Positions 46,149 to 57,007 of a stretch of 64,000 nt of DNA are shown here, in pieces; positions within the stretch are counted from its first letter, which is position 1; each line of letters begins with the position of its first letter. A program made the translations under genes and the position numbers. The DNA comes from Bacteroidota bacterium. Its GTDB lineage: Bacteria; Bacteroidota; Ignavibacteria; Kryptoniales; JAKASW01. The DNA lies in the NCBI GenBank assembly GCA_021812985.1, contig JAKAMG010000007.1, positions 1 through 64,000 of the forward strand. The letters are read 5' to 3'. The notes beneath the pieces were generated by a model. It was not told the origin of the DNA and searched no databases. It saw only the letters and a program-made list of their open reading frames with translations.

Positions 46149-46222
46149 GGGCACGTAGCTCAATTGGATAGAGCGTTGGCCTCCGGAGCCAGAGGTTGTG
46201 GGTTCGAGTCCCACCGTGCCCA
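46149..46222 (+). tRNA. tRNA-Arg (anticodon CCG)
   Basis: GGGCACG-TA-GCTC-AATTGGATA-GAGC-G-TTGGC-CTCCGGA-GCCAG-AGGTT-GTGGG-TTCGAGT-CCCAC-CGTGCCC-A folds as a cloverleaf; anticodon CCG; CCA not encoded. Confidence 0.95.
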
Positions 46223-46377
46223 CTTCATTCCTCATGCAATCCCGCCTGTGACATGGTATGCTCATGATGCCCCAGTGGCTCATGGTTGCAGCACTGTGCG
46301 TCTTTCACATGAATGCTTCCGTTTCGTATATTTTTCCAGATAATGTTAACCTCAACTTTTTTACACCGTAAGCCCCG

Positions 46378-48957
46378 ATGAATTTTCGAAGGCTTTTCAT
46401 ATTTCCACTCCTGATTCTCCTCGTGGGCGACGCTTTTGCTCAACAGGACGGAATGGTCGTCGCCGGACGGTTCTTTCCTTTTTTGGAGCGAAGCAGGCCG
46501 AGGATCGCAGTTGTCCTCTCAGGAGGCGGCGCGCGCGGCATCTCCCAGATAGGTGTCCTCGAGGCTTTTGCGGCAGCCCATATCCCGGTCGACATGGTTG
46601 TCGGCGCAAGTATGGGGAGCATTATCGGCGGACTCTATGCGTCAGGGTACAACGCGCAGGAACTCGACTCCATTGCGCTTTCACAGAACTGGAACCAGCT
46701 TCTTGCCTTATCAGATGCGGTAAGCAGAAGCGACCTCTTCCTCCAGCAGAAACTGGATGAGGAACAAAGCTTCCTCGTTGTAAGATTGAACGGATTCGAA
46801 CCCATTCTGCCGTCGGCGCTTGCAAGCGGTCAGAGGCTTACCACGCTCCTCACAAAGCTCGTTTTGAACGCCCCTTACAGGGTCGTTAATTCATTCGACG
46901 ACCTGAAGATACCCTTCCGTTCCGTTGCAACAGATATGGTCTCTGGAAGGCGAGTCATAATTTCGCGGGGCGACCTGGCTCAGGCGATGAGGGCGAGCTC
47001 GACCGTTCCCGTTGTATTCACCCCGATCAAATCCGATTCGCTCCAACTCGTCGACGGCGGACTTGTCTCAAACATTCCCGTTGACGTGGCAAGGAGCATG
47101 GGAGCTGACATTGTGGTGGCTGTCAACACTACAAGTCCGCTTCGGGCGGAAGCGAATATTGAATCGCCATGGGATGCTCTTGACCAGGTGACGAGCATAA
47201 TGATGAAGGAATCGACCAGGCTGCAGCTTGAGAAGGCGGATGTGATTATCACTCCGAAGCTTGATGGACATCTTGCGTCGGATTTCAGTCACCTCGACTC
47301 CCTTATCTACGAGGGAAAGGTTGCAGCCGAGTCTAAAATTAGAGTTATCGACTCAATATATAGCGTCAGGATGCGGACATGGTACGAGAGGCGCGGCTCG
47401 CAATATTCTGCAGCAACCAGGTTGACTGCGCACCTTCAGACCGACGACTCAATGCGGTCACGTCCACCTTACGACTCTAATTCGCTCCTCCTGATTTCCA
47501 ACGTTCGTTTTTACGGCGCCTACCGGATCCCTGATTCGGTACTCGTAAGGCCCTTCGGTGAGCTCCTTGGTCATTACGTTACCCCCTCGCAGATAAACCG
47601 TGCGTGCGAGAAGCTCGTATGGATATACAGAGACAGAGACCTTGGGATGGCGAGGCTGAGAAATGTTGTCTACGACTCGGTTAACTCAGTCCTGGATATC
47701 ACCATCGACGAAGGCGAGATCGGAAGTATCAGTCTGAACGGAAATTCGGTGGCAAGGCCGTTTCTTATCCGCAGGGAGTTCCCACTCGAACCGCACGACG
47801 TCTTCACAACCAAGCGGGCTATCGAGGGTTTGAACAACATTTACAGCACGAACCTTTTCAGCCAGGTCCTTCTCTGGACACGCTACGATCCCTCCACGGC
47901 GCTGACGATCGATGTCGCCGAAAAGAGTTCACGCCTGCTGCGGTTCGGCATGCGGGCGGACAACGAGCGGAACGCGCAGATGTTTGCTTCCATTTCAGAC
48001 GACGATCTCCTCGGAACTGGAACCAGGGCGGGGATATCTTTTGCGGGAGGCTCGCGAAACAGGCTGGGTGAGCTCTTCCTCGGAACGACTAGGATTCTTA
48101 ACACGGATCTCACTTACGACTTCAGGGCATTCACGGGTTTCACTGATATCTACACATACGTTGACAAATCTGACCAGACGAGCCCGCCTCAGTACGATCT
48201 TGTATCGAGCGGGGATTACAGAATCATTAGGTCCGGATACGAATTTTCTATCGGGAGTCAGTTGAGGCGCTTCGGAACCGTGAGTGCCACGCTCGATTAC
48301 GGCTGGGATAGAATCAAACCGCTTCGCAATTACGTCGGTGATTTCTCCGAACGGCTCGTCGACCTACGGGTAGGATCGTTTGTTGACACGCGTGACAGGT
48401 CTTCTTTTCCGAGATCCGGAATACTTAGCAACATTTTCTTCGAGTCTTCGCTAAAGGGACTCAATAGTCAGATGTCTTTCTCGAAAATTTACTTTGACTA
48501 TGAGACATACCAGACCGCCTTCTCTGATTTCACCCTTAAGCAGCATTACATATTCGGTTTCGGTGACAACTCGCTTCCGCTGACGAGGCAATTCAGTCTC
48601 GGCGGGGAGGATATGTTCTATGGGTTGCGAGAGGACGCCCTCCGCGGCAGACAGATACTTCTCGCTAGCGCTGAACTCAGGGTGAAGCTCCCGATAAAGA
48701 TTTTCTTTGACACCTATTTGTCCGGGCGATTCGACATCGGAGACGTGTGGCAGGAAAGGGAAAACGTGATACTCAAAACACTCAAGCAGGGGGTTGGGAT
48801 GGCGCTCGGCCTCGATACGCCCATTGGCCCCCTCGTAGTCAGCGTGGGAAAGGCGTTCTATCCCGGAAGGGGGGCGAAGCTTCAGACACTTTCAACGCCC
48901 TGGGCCTTCTCGTTCCACGTAGGCGTCGAGATCCCCACGGTACTATACTCGAGGTGA
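46378..48957 (+). CDS. Patatin-like phospholipase fused to POTRA / BamA-type outer-membrane barrel (type Vd-like)
   Basis: Signal peptide; IAVVLSGGGARGISQIGVLEA, VVGASMGSIIGG, LVDGGLVSNIPVDVARSMGADIVVAV; POTRA-like and C-terminal Omp85 barrel (FSLGGEDMFYGLREDALRGRQILLASAELRVKLP). Confidence 0.92.
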   Translation: MNFRRLFIFPLLILLVGDAFAQQDGMVVAGRFFPFLERSRPRIAVVLSGGGARGISQIGVLEAFAAAHIPVDMVVGASMGSIIGGLYASGYNAQELDSIALSQNWNQLLALSDAVSRSDLFLQQKLDEEQSFLVVRLNGFEPILPSALASGQRLTTLLTKLVLNAPYRVVNSFDDLKIPFRSVATDMVSGRRVIISRGDLAQAMRASSTVPVVFTPIKSDSLQLVDGGLVSNIPVDVARSMGADIVVAVNTTSPLRAEANIESPWDALDQVTSIMMKESTRLQLEKADVIITPKLDGHLASDFSHLDSLIYEGKVAAESKIRVIDSIYSVRMRTWYERRGSQYSAATRLTAHLQTDDSMRSRPPYDSNSLLLISNVRFYGAYRIPDSVLVRPFGELLGHYVTPSQINRACEKLVWIYRDRDLGMARLRNVVYDSVNSVLDITIDEGEIGSISLNGNSVARPFLIRREFPLEPHDVFTTKRAIEGLNNIYSTNLFSQVLLWTRYDPSTALTIDVAEKSSRLLRFGMRADNERNAQMFASISDDDLLGTGTRAGISFAGGSRNRLGELFLGTTRILNTDLTYDFRAFTGFTDIYTYVDKSDQTSPPQYDLVSSGDYRIIRSGYEFSIGSQLRRFGTVSATLDYGWDRIKPLRNYVGDFSERLVDLRVGSFVDTRDRSSFPRSGILSNIFFESSLKGLNSQMSFSKIYFDYETYQTAFSDFTLKQHYIFGFGDNSLPLTRQFSLGGEDMFYGLREDALRGRQILLASAELRVKLPIKIFFDTYLSGRFDIGDVWQERENVILKTLKQGVGMALGLDTPIGPLVVSVGKAFYPGRGAKLQTLSTPWAFSFHVGVEIPTVLYSR

Positions 48958-49022
48958 TCTAGTCCGCGACCATCCCGCGTGATTGTATGAGGTTCTGTTG
49001 GTTCGTAATTTAGGACAGGAAT

Positions 49023-50324
49023 ATGAAAAACATGGAGACACAAATGAAGATTAAGACATTAGAAGCATTGGAAATTCTGGATTCAAGGGGGAACCCGACT
49101 GTTGAAGTAGATCTCCTGCTGGAGGATGGTACGCAGGCAAGGGCTATGGTTCCCAGCGGAGCGTCAACTGGGGAGAAGGAAGCCACCGAATTGCGGGACG
49201 GAGACAAGAAGCGTTACGGCGGGAAGGGCGTCAGGAAAGCTGTGGAAAACGTGATGAAGAAGATCGCACCCGAAGTGACGAAGAGGTCGTTCAGTTCACA
49301 GAAGGAGCTCGATTATTTCCTGAACGAGCTTGATGGTACGCCCACAAAGTCCGCTCTCGGAGCGAATGCGATACTCGGCGTATCCATGGCTTACGTACGC
49401 GCCTGTGCAGCGAGTGCGGGTGTTCCGCTTTATCAATATCTTGGCGGCGTCAACGCAAATCTTCTCCCGGTTCCTTGCATGAACATTATCAACGGCGGAA
49501 AGCATGCCGATAACACGGTGGACTTCCAGGAATTCATGATTGCCCCGTTCAACGCCCCCTCTTTCGCCGAATCCATACGCATGGGCGCTGAAGTGTTCCA
49601 CAGCCTCAAGAGCGTTCTCAACTCAAGGAAGTTAGGCACCGGCGTCGGAGACGAGGGTGGATTCGCGCCTGACCTCAAGAGCAATGAGGAAGCGGTAGAA
49701 GTGATTCTGGAGGCAATCACAAAAGCGGGCTACAAGCCCGGAGTGGATGTCAGCCTCTGTCTCGATCTGGCCGCCAGCGAAATGTGGGATAACGGCAAAT
49801 ACCTCTTCTTCAAGAGTTCAAAGGAGCATAAGTCCAGCGACGATATGATTAAACTCCTCGAGAGCTGGGTAAAGCAGTATCCGATTCTGTCGATCGAAGA
49901 CGGCCTCGCCGAAAACGATTGGGAAGGATGGGCAAACCTCACAAAAGCGCTCGGGAACAAGATCGAACTCGTGGGCGATGATATCTTCTGCACGAACAAA
50001 TCGATACTCGCACAGGCCATTGAAAAGAAGATCGGCAATTCAATTCTCATTAAGCTTAACCAGATCGGAACTGTAACTGAGACACTCGAGACAATCGAGC
50101 TGGCATATCGCAGCGGCTATGGCGCCTTCGTGTCACACAGGAGCGGTGAGACTGTCGACACCATCATTGCGGATCTGACGGTGGCGGTGAATGCTGGCCA
50201 CCTGAAAACCGGAAGCGCTTCACGCGGCGAAAGGGTCGAGAAATTCAACCAATTGATGAGGATCGAAAGGAGGCTCGGTTCCGCGGCACAGTTCGCCGGC
50301 AAAAAGGCGTTCAAGAACGCATAG
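49023..50324 (+). CDS. eno: Enolase
   Basis: [108 protein letters not shown]. Confidence 0.97.
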   Translation: MKNMETQMKIKTLEALEILDSRGNPTVEVDLLLEDGTQARAMVPSGASTGEKEATELRDGDKKRYGGKGVRKAVENVMKKIAPEVTKRSFSSQKELDYFLNELDGTPTKSALGANAILGVSMAYVRACAASAGVPLYQYLGGVNANLLPVPCMNIINGGKHADNTVDFQEFMIAPFNAPSFAESIRMGAEVFHSLKSVLNSRKLGTGVGDEGGFAPDLKSNEEAVEVILEAITKAGYKPGVDVSLCLDLAASEMWDNGKYLFFKSSKEHKSSDDMIKLLESWVKQYPILSIEDGLAENDWEGWANLTKALGNKIELVGDDIFCTNKSILAQAIEKKIGNSILIKLNQIGTVTETLETIELAYRSGYGAFVSHRSGETVDTIIADLTVAVNAGHLKTGSASRGERVEKFNQLMRIERRLGSAAQFAGKKAFKNA

Positions 50325-50357
50325 AAAATCGTCTCTGAAAGCTTGATCAAAAAGCAG

Positions 50358-50393
50358 CTGCCGAAGCCCTTTGGGTTTCGGCAGTTTCATTTC
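50358..50393 (+). terminator. Rho-independent-like terminator after eno
   Basis: CTGCCGAAGCCC TTT GGGTTTCGGCAG hairpin followed by TTTCATTTC; lies between convergent genes. Confidence 0.75.
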
Positions 50394-50452
50394 TGTGACA
50401 CGGTCGGAGCGTCAGTTGGCTCGGCTTTCACATGCGCCTTATAGGGGTAGCT

Positions 50453-51382
50453 TTACGCCTTTCTTCCTGGCATGAGTTGGGACTCGAGCCATCTTGCGCT
50501 TGCGAGGACTGCTATGCTCAGTAGCGCGCCTGCTATCACGTCGACCCCGTAATGATATCTCATATAAATCGTGGCGAAAATAAGCCCGATACCCATCGGG
50601 ATAATTATCATCGCGGATTTCATCCTGAAACGGATCGCGGTGGCGATGGTGATTAGCGTCATCTCAGTGTGACCGCTGGGAAAACAGTCTCGCTGGGCGA
50701 GCATAGCAGCCTGAGCCACGCTCGTTATGGATTCACCAGAATTGATTATCCCGCGCAGAATTGGGGTGAGGAAAAGACCCGGGAGGTCCTTGTTAAGCGC
50801 CGCGAAATTGTAGAGCGTGAACCTCGGTCCGATTGCCGGAACTATCAGGTAGCCGACGTAAGAGGTATAGAAGCCGTACATCAGGACAAACAGAAAGAAA
50901 GCGAATCCTTCTTCGTTGTGCTGTCTCAGCAAATCGATTCCCAGTATGAACCAGAGAACGTAGAAGCTGCCATAGCAAATCTGAAGAAACTCCGTGAGCC
51001 CAGGAGTCGCGATGCGGTCGAGCAGTGCGGTCGGATCGGTACCGAATATTATCCTGTCGAGTTTAATAAGGACGTAATCCAGATCGTGCGGATTGATCGG
51101 ATGAACCATCAGATACATCTGCTTGAAGGTCAGAAATATCAGAGGCATCGTGTACCATCGTGCGAGAAATTTTGTGACGGGATGCGACTTGTGCGACTCA
51201 GCGTTGAGGAGAAGGACTATGCCGATAGACACAGCCAAGTTTGTGAGAATAATCGTGACGTAGGCTGTCACACGCTGGTGGAACACTAGCGCCACAATTG
51301 AAATCAGGAACATCCCTATGATATTGAGTCTGTCGAGCGGCCTTAGTCTACTTGTGTCGAGCATCTCTTTCCAGGGTTTCAA
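50453..51382 (-). CDS. PAP2 superfamily phosphatase / inositol phosphorylceramide synthase-like membrane protein
   Basis: FPSGHTEMTLITIATAIRFR and MRYHYGVDVIAGALLSI PAP2 motifs; multiple TM helices. Start may be the ATG at 51364. Confidence 0.85.
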   Translation of the reverse strand: MKPWKEMLDTSRLRPLDRLNIIGMFLISIVALVFHQRVTAYVTIILTNLAVSIGIVLLLNAESHKSHPVTKFLARWYTMPLIFLTFKQMYLMVHPINPHDLDYVLIKLDRIIFGTDPTALLDRIATPGLTEFLQICYGSFYVLWFILGIDLLRQHNEEGFAFFLFVLMYGFYTSYVGYLIVPAIGPRFTLYNFAALNKDLPGLFLTPILRGIINSGESITSVAQAAMLAQRDCFPSGHTEMTLITIATAIRFRMKSAMIIIPMGIGLIFATIYMRYHYGVDVIAGALLSIAVLASARWLESQLMPGRKA

Positions 51383-52190
51383 ACAGGTTATAAATTTCCG
51401 TTGGAGTGAAGGTCTCTACTCGTGCGGTGGTGAATTTCGTTTCGATAGTGGACACTGATTCTTTACCATACCTGCGGGCTACAAGGTAACGAAACATTTT
51501 TCGTCTGGATGAAAAAGCCTCCTTAACGAATCGCACGAACTTTTCTTCGTCTTCAGAGGGCGACCACTCTCTGAATGCTATCCGGATCACCCTTGAATCG
51601 ACTGAAGGTCTCGGACGAAAGCAACCTGGCGTGACAACGAAGAGGCGTTGTATATCGGCTGCCAGCTGAAGGCGAATGGATATTGCTCCGTACGCCTTCG
51701 TCCCAGGTTTGGCTGCAAGTCGTTCTGCTACCTCGTCCTGAACCATCAAAACTGACAAGTTGATTCGCTGTCTCAAATCGACCAACCGTGAAACAATCTT
51801 GCTCGTCAGGTTGTAGGGTATGTTTCCTACGACTTTGTAACGGTCGGGAGTGACTGGGAAGGCGTAATCCAGAAAGTCCGCGTTGATGATTCGTACGTTC
51901 GAGAACGGGGCGAACTCCACGCTGAGTCGCTTGGCCAGCTCGCGGTCCTTTTCCACGGCGGTCACCTGCGCGCGTGATTCGGCGAGAAGGCGAGTGAGCG
52001 CGCCCTGCCCAGGTCCTATCTCGATTATCGAGTCTTCAGGCGTCGGAGAGAGCGCTACGACAATTTTTCTTGAGATGTTGTCATCGACGAGGAAGTTCTG
52101 ACCCAGGGACTTCTTGGCCCGGTGAAAGGGCGCCGCATTTGAACCAGTATTCTGCGCGTTCTTCAAAAATGTGCTTTTTCCGGAGATCAC
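51348..52190 (-). CDS. rsmA: 16S rRNA (adenine1518/1519-N6)-dimethyltransferase
   Basis: KSLGQNFLVDDNISRKIV, IIEIGPGQGALTRLLAE, YKVVGNIPYNLTSKIVSRLVDLR. Confidence 0.95.
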   Translation of the reverse strand: MISGKSTFLKNAQNTGSNAAPFHRAKKSLGQNFLVDDNISRKIVVALSPTPEDSIIEIGPGQGALTRLLAESRAQVTAVEKDRELAKRLSVEFAPFSNVRIINADFLDYAFPVTPDRYKVVGNIPYNLTSKIVSRLVDLRQRINLSVLMVQDEVAERLAAKPGTKAYGAISIRLQLAADIQRLFVVTPGCFRPRPSVDSRVIRIAFREWSPSEDEEKFVRFVKEAFSSRRKMFRYLVARRYGKESVSTIETKFTTARVETFTPTEIYNLFETLERDARHK

Positions 52191-54598
52191 TTGGAGGCCA
52201 TGAACATCCTTGAGAGCGAAATGCCGTTGGCGGCAATCGCACCGTTGAAGGAGACTATCGTGAAGCGTGCGTCGTTCGTGGTGCCGCCGGCAACAACCCC
52301 GAGTGTCAGCGTGTTGTCCGGACCAAGGTTCAAATCTGGGTACGATCTGTTGAGGTAAGGCTCCATCTGTTTGCTCATGGGCGGGTAGAATTTCATGGCG
52401 AGTTTATAGTCAAGAGTGCCGTCGAATCCGTGCCAGCCATCTAACCGGAAGTCGAATTGGGGACCGTACGCTACCATCCTGTTGAAGTAAACCCTACCGT
52501 CGTTAATATCTATTGTGAATGCGGCGTTCTTGAATCGGGCGGAGTCTCGGCCCTTCGCGCCGAGGAACGAATATAACTTGGTCAGAACCGAGTAATTCCT
52601 GAGGGATGCGTTAGAAATATTTATCCTGCCGCGCCCGCCAAGGCTTGCCAGATCAATCTTTCCTGAATCAGTCAGCACGCCATTCAACGTGAGCGTTCCC
52701 GAGCCCGTCCCGCCTGAGATTTCCTCCCGTCCGAGATACTTCTTGACCAACCTCCCGAAATTAGCCGTGTTGACCCGTGTCTTTATGCTGAAGGCGGTCT
52801 TGCTCGGTTGGCTGTAATCTGTCCAGCCCGAAACCGCAAAATCACCGACTGAGGAGGAATAGTTGAGCTGTTTGAGCTTCACAAAATAGTCAAGGAGCTG
52901 AAAGCTGGCGCTTACTCTCGTCAGGGAATCGGCCGGCATGATGAATCGCCCGGCCCTGAAGTTAACGCTGACGTTCGCCGTGGGAAGCCATGAGAGTAGT
53001 GCCCTTCCTATGTTGAGGTTCATGTGCGGAAGAAGTCCAATCGTGCTGAACGTACGCGAAACCACGTTTAGGTTGAGCGAAGGCATCGATGATCTTGAAC
53101 CAAGGAAGGCCGCCTGGTAGTCAGCGAAGGTTCCGGTCAGAACCATGTCGCTCGCGCCAAGTCTTAATAGAAGTTTGTTGAAAACTGCAAGGTTGTTCCT
53201 GAGCGTGATACTCCCGTCGCATTCGCCGGTGTAAAGCGTATCAATCCCTATTGGTATCCTTACGAGGGCATCAGCGAATGTAATTAAGCCCGTCGCGCTT
53301 ACCAGCTTTGAGCGGGAGTCGTAATTGAACCTGTACTTTGTATGTATCGAGCCTGAAAACTTGTCTACTTCCGGAAGGCCGAGGTTGTTTGCCAATCTGC
53401 CGAGATCGATGTCGGCAGAAATTGATGCCGTCGCCCGCTTTGGCGGGCTCATGCTTATATTTGCCGATGCAGAGTTCTGGCCCAGCATGGCCTTCGGGAG
53501 GGAAAGGGTGAAAGCGGAGGAATCGTTCCGGGCAAAATATGCGCACGCAAGATATTTCACGGATATTGAATCGCCGGAACGCAGTCCTGCGCGCAAATTG
53601 CTCAGCCAGAAGTTGAATTTCGCGTCGCTACTTGAAGCATGCTGGCTGAGTCTAAATTCTAAACCTACTTTTCCTTCCACTGTGTTTTTCACAACGACAT
53701 CGCGCAGAAATTCGGGCAGGAGATCGTACAGGCTCGCGGCGGAAGAATCTGTGTTGACCGTGTAAATCGAAATTGAAGGTGAGGGATAGAATGACAGCGC
53801 CACCGACGCACGGAGTTGAAGCCCGAACACGGATGCCTTTTCAGATTGGATCTGCACAACATCATGATGCTTGTCGTAGTCAAGCTTTGCAGAGATGTCG
53901 ATCCCATTTCCGTTGAAAATATCCGAATTGCCCCTCCAGAACTCGAACCGGTTGACTCTTAACTGGGAATCCAACAGGAGCTTGTTTTCCTCGACGACGG
54001 TCTTGATCCTTGACGTGAAATCCACGTTCACGAATCGCGTCGCGATCCCTTCTTGATCATCGTACCACACAATCGTTCCGTTGGATATCTCAAAGTTGGA
54101 AAGGAGGAGGCTGGACAGCGACCCGCTGACATCTCTCCGGTCCCGGTAAAAAGTATCGTTGAGGAGTCTGTAGAAGTTCGACCTGCCGCGTGAACTGCGT
54201 TCGATATAGAAGGTCGGAGAATAGAAGATGACGTTGTTGATTACCAGCCGGTTCTTTAGAAGGGGAAGGATCTTGGCGTCTATCACAACCGATTTGGCGT
54301 TGAGAATATAGGGGCTTGTGAATTTTCCCGAGGAGGGATTCGAAACCCGTAACCCGGTAATTTTAATGCCGATGGTCGGGAAGAAGGATAGCTCCACTCC
54401 TTCGGCCGATACGTCGCGATTCAAAAGTTCGCCAAGCTTTGGTATAACGAGCGCCGTGAGCCGGTCGCTCGAGAATATCACCTTGGAAAAGATGATGGCA
54501 AGCATGATCACAACGCCGAGTGTAAGTGACAGGTATTTGATTATGCTTCGGCTCTTTCTCACAAATGAAAATATAGGTTTTATGAGGCCTATTATCAA
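52187..54598 (-). CDS. AsmA-family / AsmA-like C-terminal domain protein
   Basis: N-terminal TM then VIPKLGELLNRDVSAEGVELSFFPTIGIKITGLRVSNPS; long beta-rich body; C-terminal GSGTLTLNGVLTDSG and Gly/Asn patterns typical of AsmA. Confidence 0.8.
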   Translation of the reverse strand: MIIGLIKPIFSFVRKSRSIIKYLSLTLGVVIMLAIIFSKVIFSSDRLTALVIPKLGELLNRDVSAEGVELSFFPTIGIKITGLRVSNPSSGKFTSPYILNAKSVVIDAKILPLLKNRLVINNVIFYSPTFYIERSSRGRSNFYRLLNDTFYRDRRDVSGSLSSLLLSNFEISNGTIVWYDDQEGIATRFVNVDFTSRIKTVVEENKLLLDSQLRVNRFEFWRGNSDIFNGNGIDISAKLDYDKHHDVVQIQSEKASVFGLQLRASVALSFYPSPSISIYTVNTDSSAASLYDLLPEFLRDVVVKNTVEGKVGLEFRLSQHASSSDAKFNFWLSNLRAGLRSGDSISVKYLACAYFARNDSSAFTLSLPKAMLGQNSASANISMSPPKRATASISADIDLGRLANNLGLPEVDKFSGSIHTKYRFNYDSRSKLVSATGLITFADALVRIPIGIDTLYTGECDGSITLRNNLAVFNKLLLRLGASDMVLTGTFADYQAAFLGSRSSMPSLNLNVVSRTFSTIGLLPHMNLNIGRALLSWLPTANVSVNFRAGRFIMPADSLTRVSASFQLLDYFVKLKQLNYSSSVGDFAVSGWTDYSQPSKTAFSIKTRVNTANFGRLVKKYLGREEISGGTGSGTLTLNGVLTDSGKIDLASLGGRGRINISNASLRNYSVLTKLYSFLGAKGRDSARFKNAAFTIDINDGRVYFNRMVAYGPQFDFRLDGWHGFDGTLDYKLAMKFYPPMSKQMEPYLNRSYPDLNLGPDNTLTLGVVAGGTTNDARFTIVSFNGAIAANGISLSRMFMASK

Positions 54599-54672
54599 TT
54601 TGTGTCACGTTCCAACGGAGAAGCATCAACCGTGCCATTGGAATAATTTCATTCCAAAGCTATTTTAGATTT

Positions 54673-55314
54673 GTGCTGATAACATTTGAAGGGATTGACG
54701 GGTCGGGGAAGACGACCCAGGCAGAGCTGCTTTCAAGACGACTCGCTCAGGAGGGGATAACGAGTGAAGTTGTGCGTGAACCGGGCGGTACTAAGCTCGG
54801 TGAAGGAGTGCGCGAACTCCTCCTGCACAGGACTGATTTGCATATCAATCCGGTTGCTGAGTTTCTGCTCTTCAGCGCCAGTCGCGCTCAACTGGTTACG
54901 GAAAAAGTCTTGCCGGCCTTGAAGGATGGAAAGACCGTAATACTCGACAGGTACTTTTATTCTTCTATAGCTTACCAGGGATTTGGCAGGGGCATACCGA
55001 CACGCGATATAGAGACGATCAGCCGGTTCGCGACGGGCGGCCTACTGCCGGAGGTAGTTTTCCTCGTGGAGCTCGACCTTGAGACAGCACTCGAAAGGAG
55101 AAGACTCGCCGGTCGGACCAACGATAGGATGGAGGGAGCTGAACTCGAATTCTTTCGTGGAGTGATAAAAGGCTTTTCGGAATGCGCCCAAAATGAACCT
55201 AAACGCTTCGTGATCGTCGATGGGACAGAACCCCCAGAGAAGATTTCCGATCTGATTTTCGAAGAAACTATTGGCAGAATAAAAAAAGTGGCGGAGGAAA
55301 GAAATGCGCCGTAG
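54673..55314 (+). CDS. tmk: Thymidylate kinase
   Basis: LITFEGIDGSGKTTQAELLSRRL, VREPGGTKLGEGVRELLL, VILDRYFYSSIAYQGFGRG; GTG start. Confidence 0.95.
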   Translation: MLITFEGIDGSGKTTQAELLSRRLAQEGITSEVVREPGGTKLGEGVRELLLHRTDLHINPVAEFLLFSASRAQLVTEKVLPALKDGKTVILDRYFYSSIAYQGFGRGIPTRDIETISRFATGGLLPEVVFLVELDLETALERRRLAGRTNDRMEGAELEFFRGVIKGFSECAQNEPKRFVIVDGTEPPEKISDLIFEETIGRIKKVAEERNAP

Positions 55315-56953
55315 GTTTTTTACTATAATTGCCGTTCTCGCAATCGGGGCCAGCCTCGGTTTTGTCGTAATCCAGAACAGCGACACCTTTTTCGAGGTAA
55401 AGCGCGGCATCGATTTGTTCGGTACGGTCTACAAGGATGTCGCCGAGAATTACGTGGATCCCGTATCTCCCCAAATGCTTATGCGAAAGGGGATCGACGC
55501 GATGCTCGCCTCTCTCGATCCGTACACAGTCTACATGGACAAGGATAACAGCGGGGAGATAGACCTCCTGACCAGCGGCAAGTACGGCGGAATAGGCGTT
55601 TCGATAGGCACCGCGAACGGGAAGGTGATAATAACCGGCGTAATAGACGGTTACAGCGCTCAGAGGCAAGGGCTTCGGATCGGCGACCAGATTCTGAAGA
55701 TAGACACGACCGACGTAAGCTCGCTAAAGCTGGATGGGGTAAGTAACTTGGTACGGGGGGAGCCCGGCACGCAGGTCAAACTTACAATCAAGCGGGAAGG
55801 GGACGAGAAGCCCTTCGAGGTCATGCTGGTACGATCGGAAATCAGGGTAAAGTCGGTCTCCTACTACGGAATTCTTGACTCAAACATCGGCTTCATTAAG
55901 CTAGACCAGTTCTCACGAGGTTCCGACCAGGAAGTAAGGAACGCGCTTACGGATCTGATGGCGCGAACCAAGCTTAGAGGGCTGATACTTGATTTGAGGA
56001 ACAACCCGGGCGGTCTCCTGGAGGCTGCCGTCAATATTGCAGAGCTCTTCGTCCCGAAGGGAAGCGTCATTGTCATGACGAAGGGGAGAGATCCATCGTC
56101 AGACAGGAAATATGTTTCAGATCAGGACCCGATCGCCCCGAACGTCCCACTGGCCGTACTTGTGAACGGCAATACCGCCAGCGCCAGCGAGATCGTTTCC
56201 GGCGCCCTGCAGGATCTCGATAGGGGGGTAGTTGTGGGCACGAACACATTCGGAAAGGGATTAGTACAAACAATTCTTCCGCTCGACTATAATGCGCAGC
56301 TGAAGATTACGACGGCGCGCTATTACACCCCAAGCGGCCGTTGCATACAGAAGATTAACTACGACCGGCGGCGGGACGGCGAGAGCGCTATAATTCCAGA
56401 TAGCCTGAGGAAGGAATTCAGAACGGCGGACGGAAGAGGCGTCTACGAGGCGGGCGGCATCACGCCGGATTCGATCGTGGTCGGTGAACATCATTCGAAT
56501 TTTGTCCTGCAGCTGATGAGAGGTGGCTACTTCTTTAACTATGCCACAGATTTCCGTTCGAAGCATGACTCTATCCCAGCCCACTTCACAGCAGGCAAGG
56601 AGGTGCTTGAAGACTTCAGGGACTACGCCAACAAGAACGGATTCACTTACATATCCCGGCTGAGTCAGCTTATGGATGACGCTGAACAGATAGCGTCGAG
56701 CTCGAACTACGCTCCTTCCGTCCAGAAGGATGTTCACGACCTTGCGGATAAGATTGCCACCGAGGAGCGCGGTCTGTTCGAGAAGCACTCAGAAGAAATT
56801 TCACAGCTATTGACCGCCGAGATAGAGGGACGTTTCGGTGGAGACTCGGCGCAGGTGAGAGCCGCACTCCGCTACGACAACCAGGCAAAAGTGGCTAGGG
56901 CGATGCTTGAAGACTCCCCGCTGTATCTGAGGGTGCTCGGTCTGGCTCATTGA
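55304..56953 (+). CDS. S41 family C-terminal processing peptidase (CtpA-like) with PDZ domain
   Basis: PDZ (GIGVSIGTANGKVIITGVIDGYSAQRQGLRIGDQIL), LDLRNNPGGLLEAAVNIAELFVPKG, VNGNTASASEIVSGALQDLDRGVVVGTNTFGKGLVQ. Confidence 0.94.
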   Translation: MRRRFFTIIAVLAIGASLGFVVIQNSDTFFEVKRGIDLFGTVYKDVAENYVDPVSPQMLMRKGIDAMLASLDPYTVYMDKDNSGEIDLLTSGKYGGIGVSIGTANGKVIITGVIDGYSAQRQGLRIGDQILKIDTTDVSSLKLDGVSNLVRGEPGTQVKLTIKREGDEKPFEVMLVRSEIRVKSVSYYGILDSNIGFIKLDQFSRGSDQEVRNALTDLMARTKLRGLILDLRNNPGGLLEAAVNIAELFVPKGSVIVMTKGRDPSSDRKYVSDQDPIAPNVPLAVLVNGNTASASEIVSGALQDLDRGVVVGTNTFGKGLVQTILPLDYNAQLKITTARYYTPSGRCIQKINYDRRRDGESAIIPDSLRKEFRTADGRGVYEAGGITPDSIVVGEHHSNFVLQLMRGGYFFNYATDFRSKHDSIPAHFTAGKEVLEDFRDYANKNGFTYISRLSQLMDDAEQIASSSNYAPSVQKDVHDLADKIATEERGLFEKHSEEISQLLTAEIEGRFGGDSAQVRAALRYDNQAKVARAMLEDSPLYLRVLGLAH

Positions 56954-57007
56954 TTATCCCTGCAGTATCGGTTAAATTTGATGCAATCAAATAAGGATTC
57001 GATTTAA

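Noticed and set aside
46149-46222. tRNA-Arg as an integration site of a mobile element
   Set aside because: No integrase, direct repeat of the tRNA 3' end or phage genes are visible nearby; flanking genes are ordinary chromosomal genes.
50669-51289. 206-aa plus-strand ORF
   Set aside because: Antisense to the PAP2 membrane protein; charged shadow translation.
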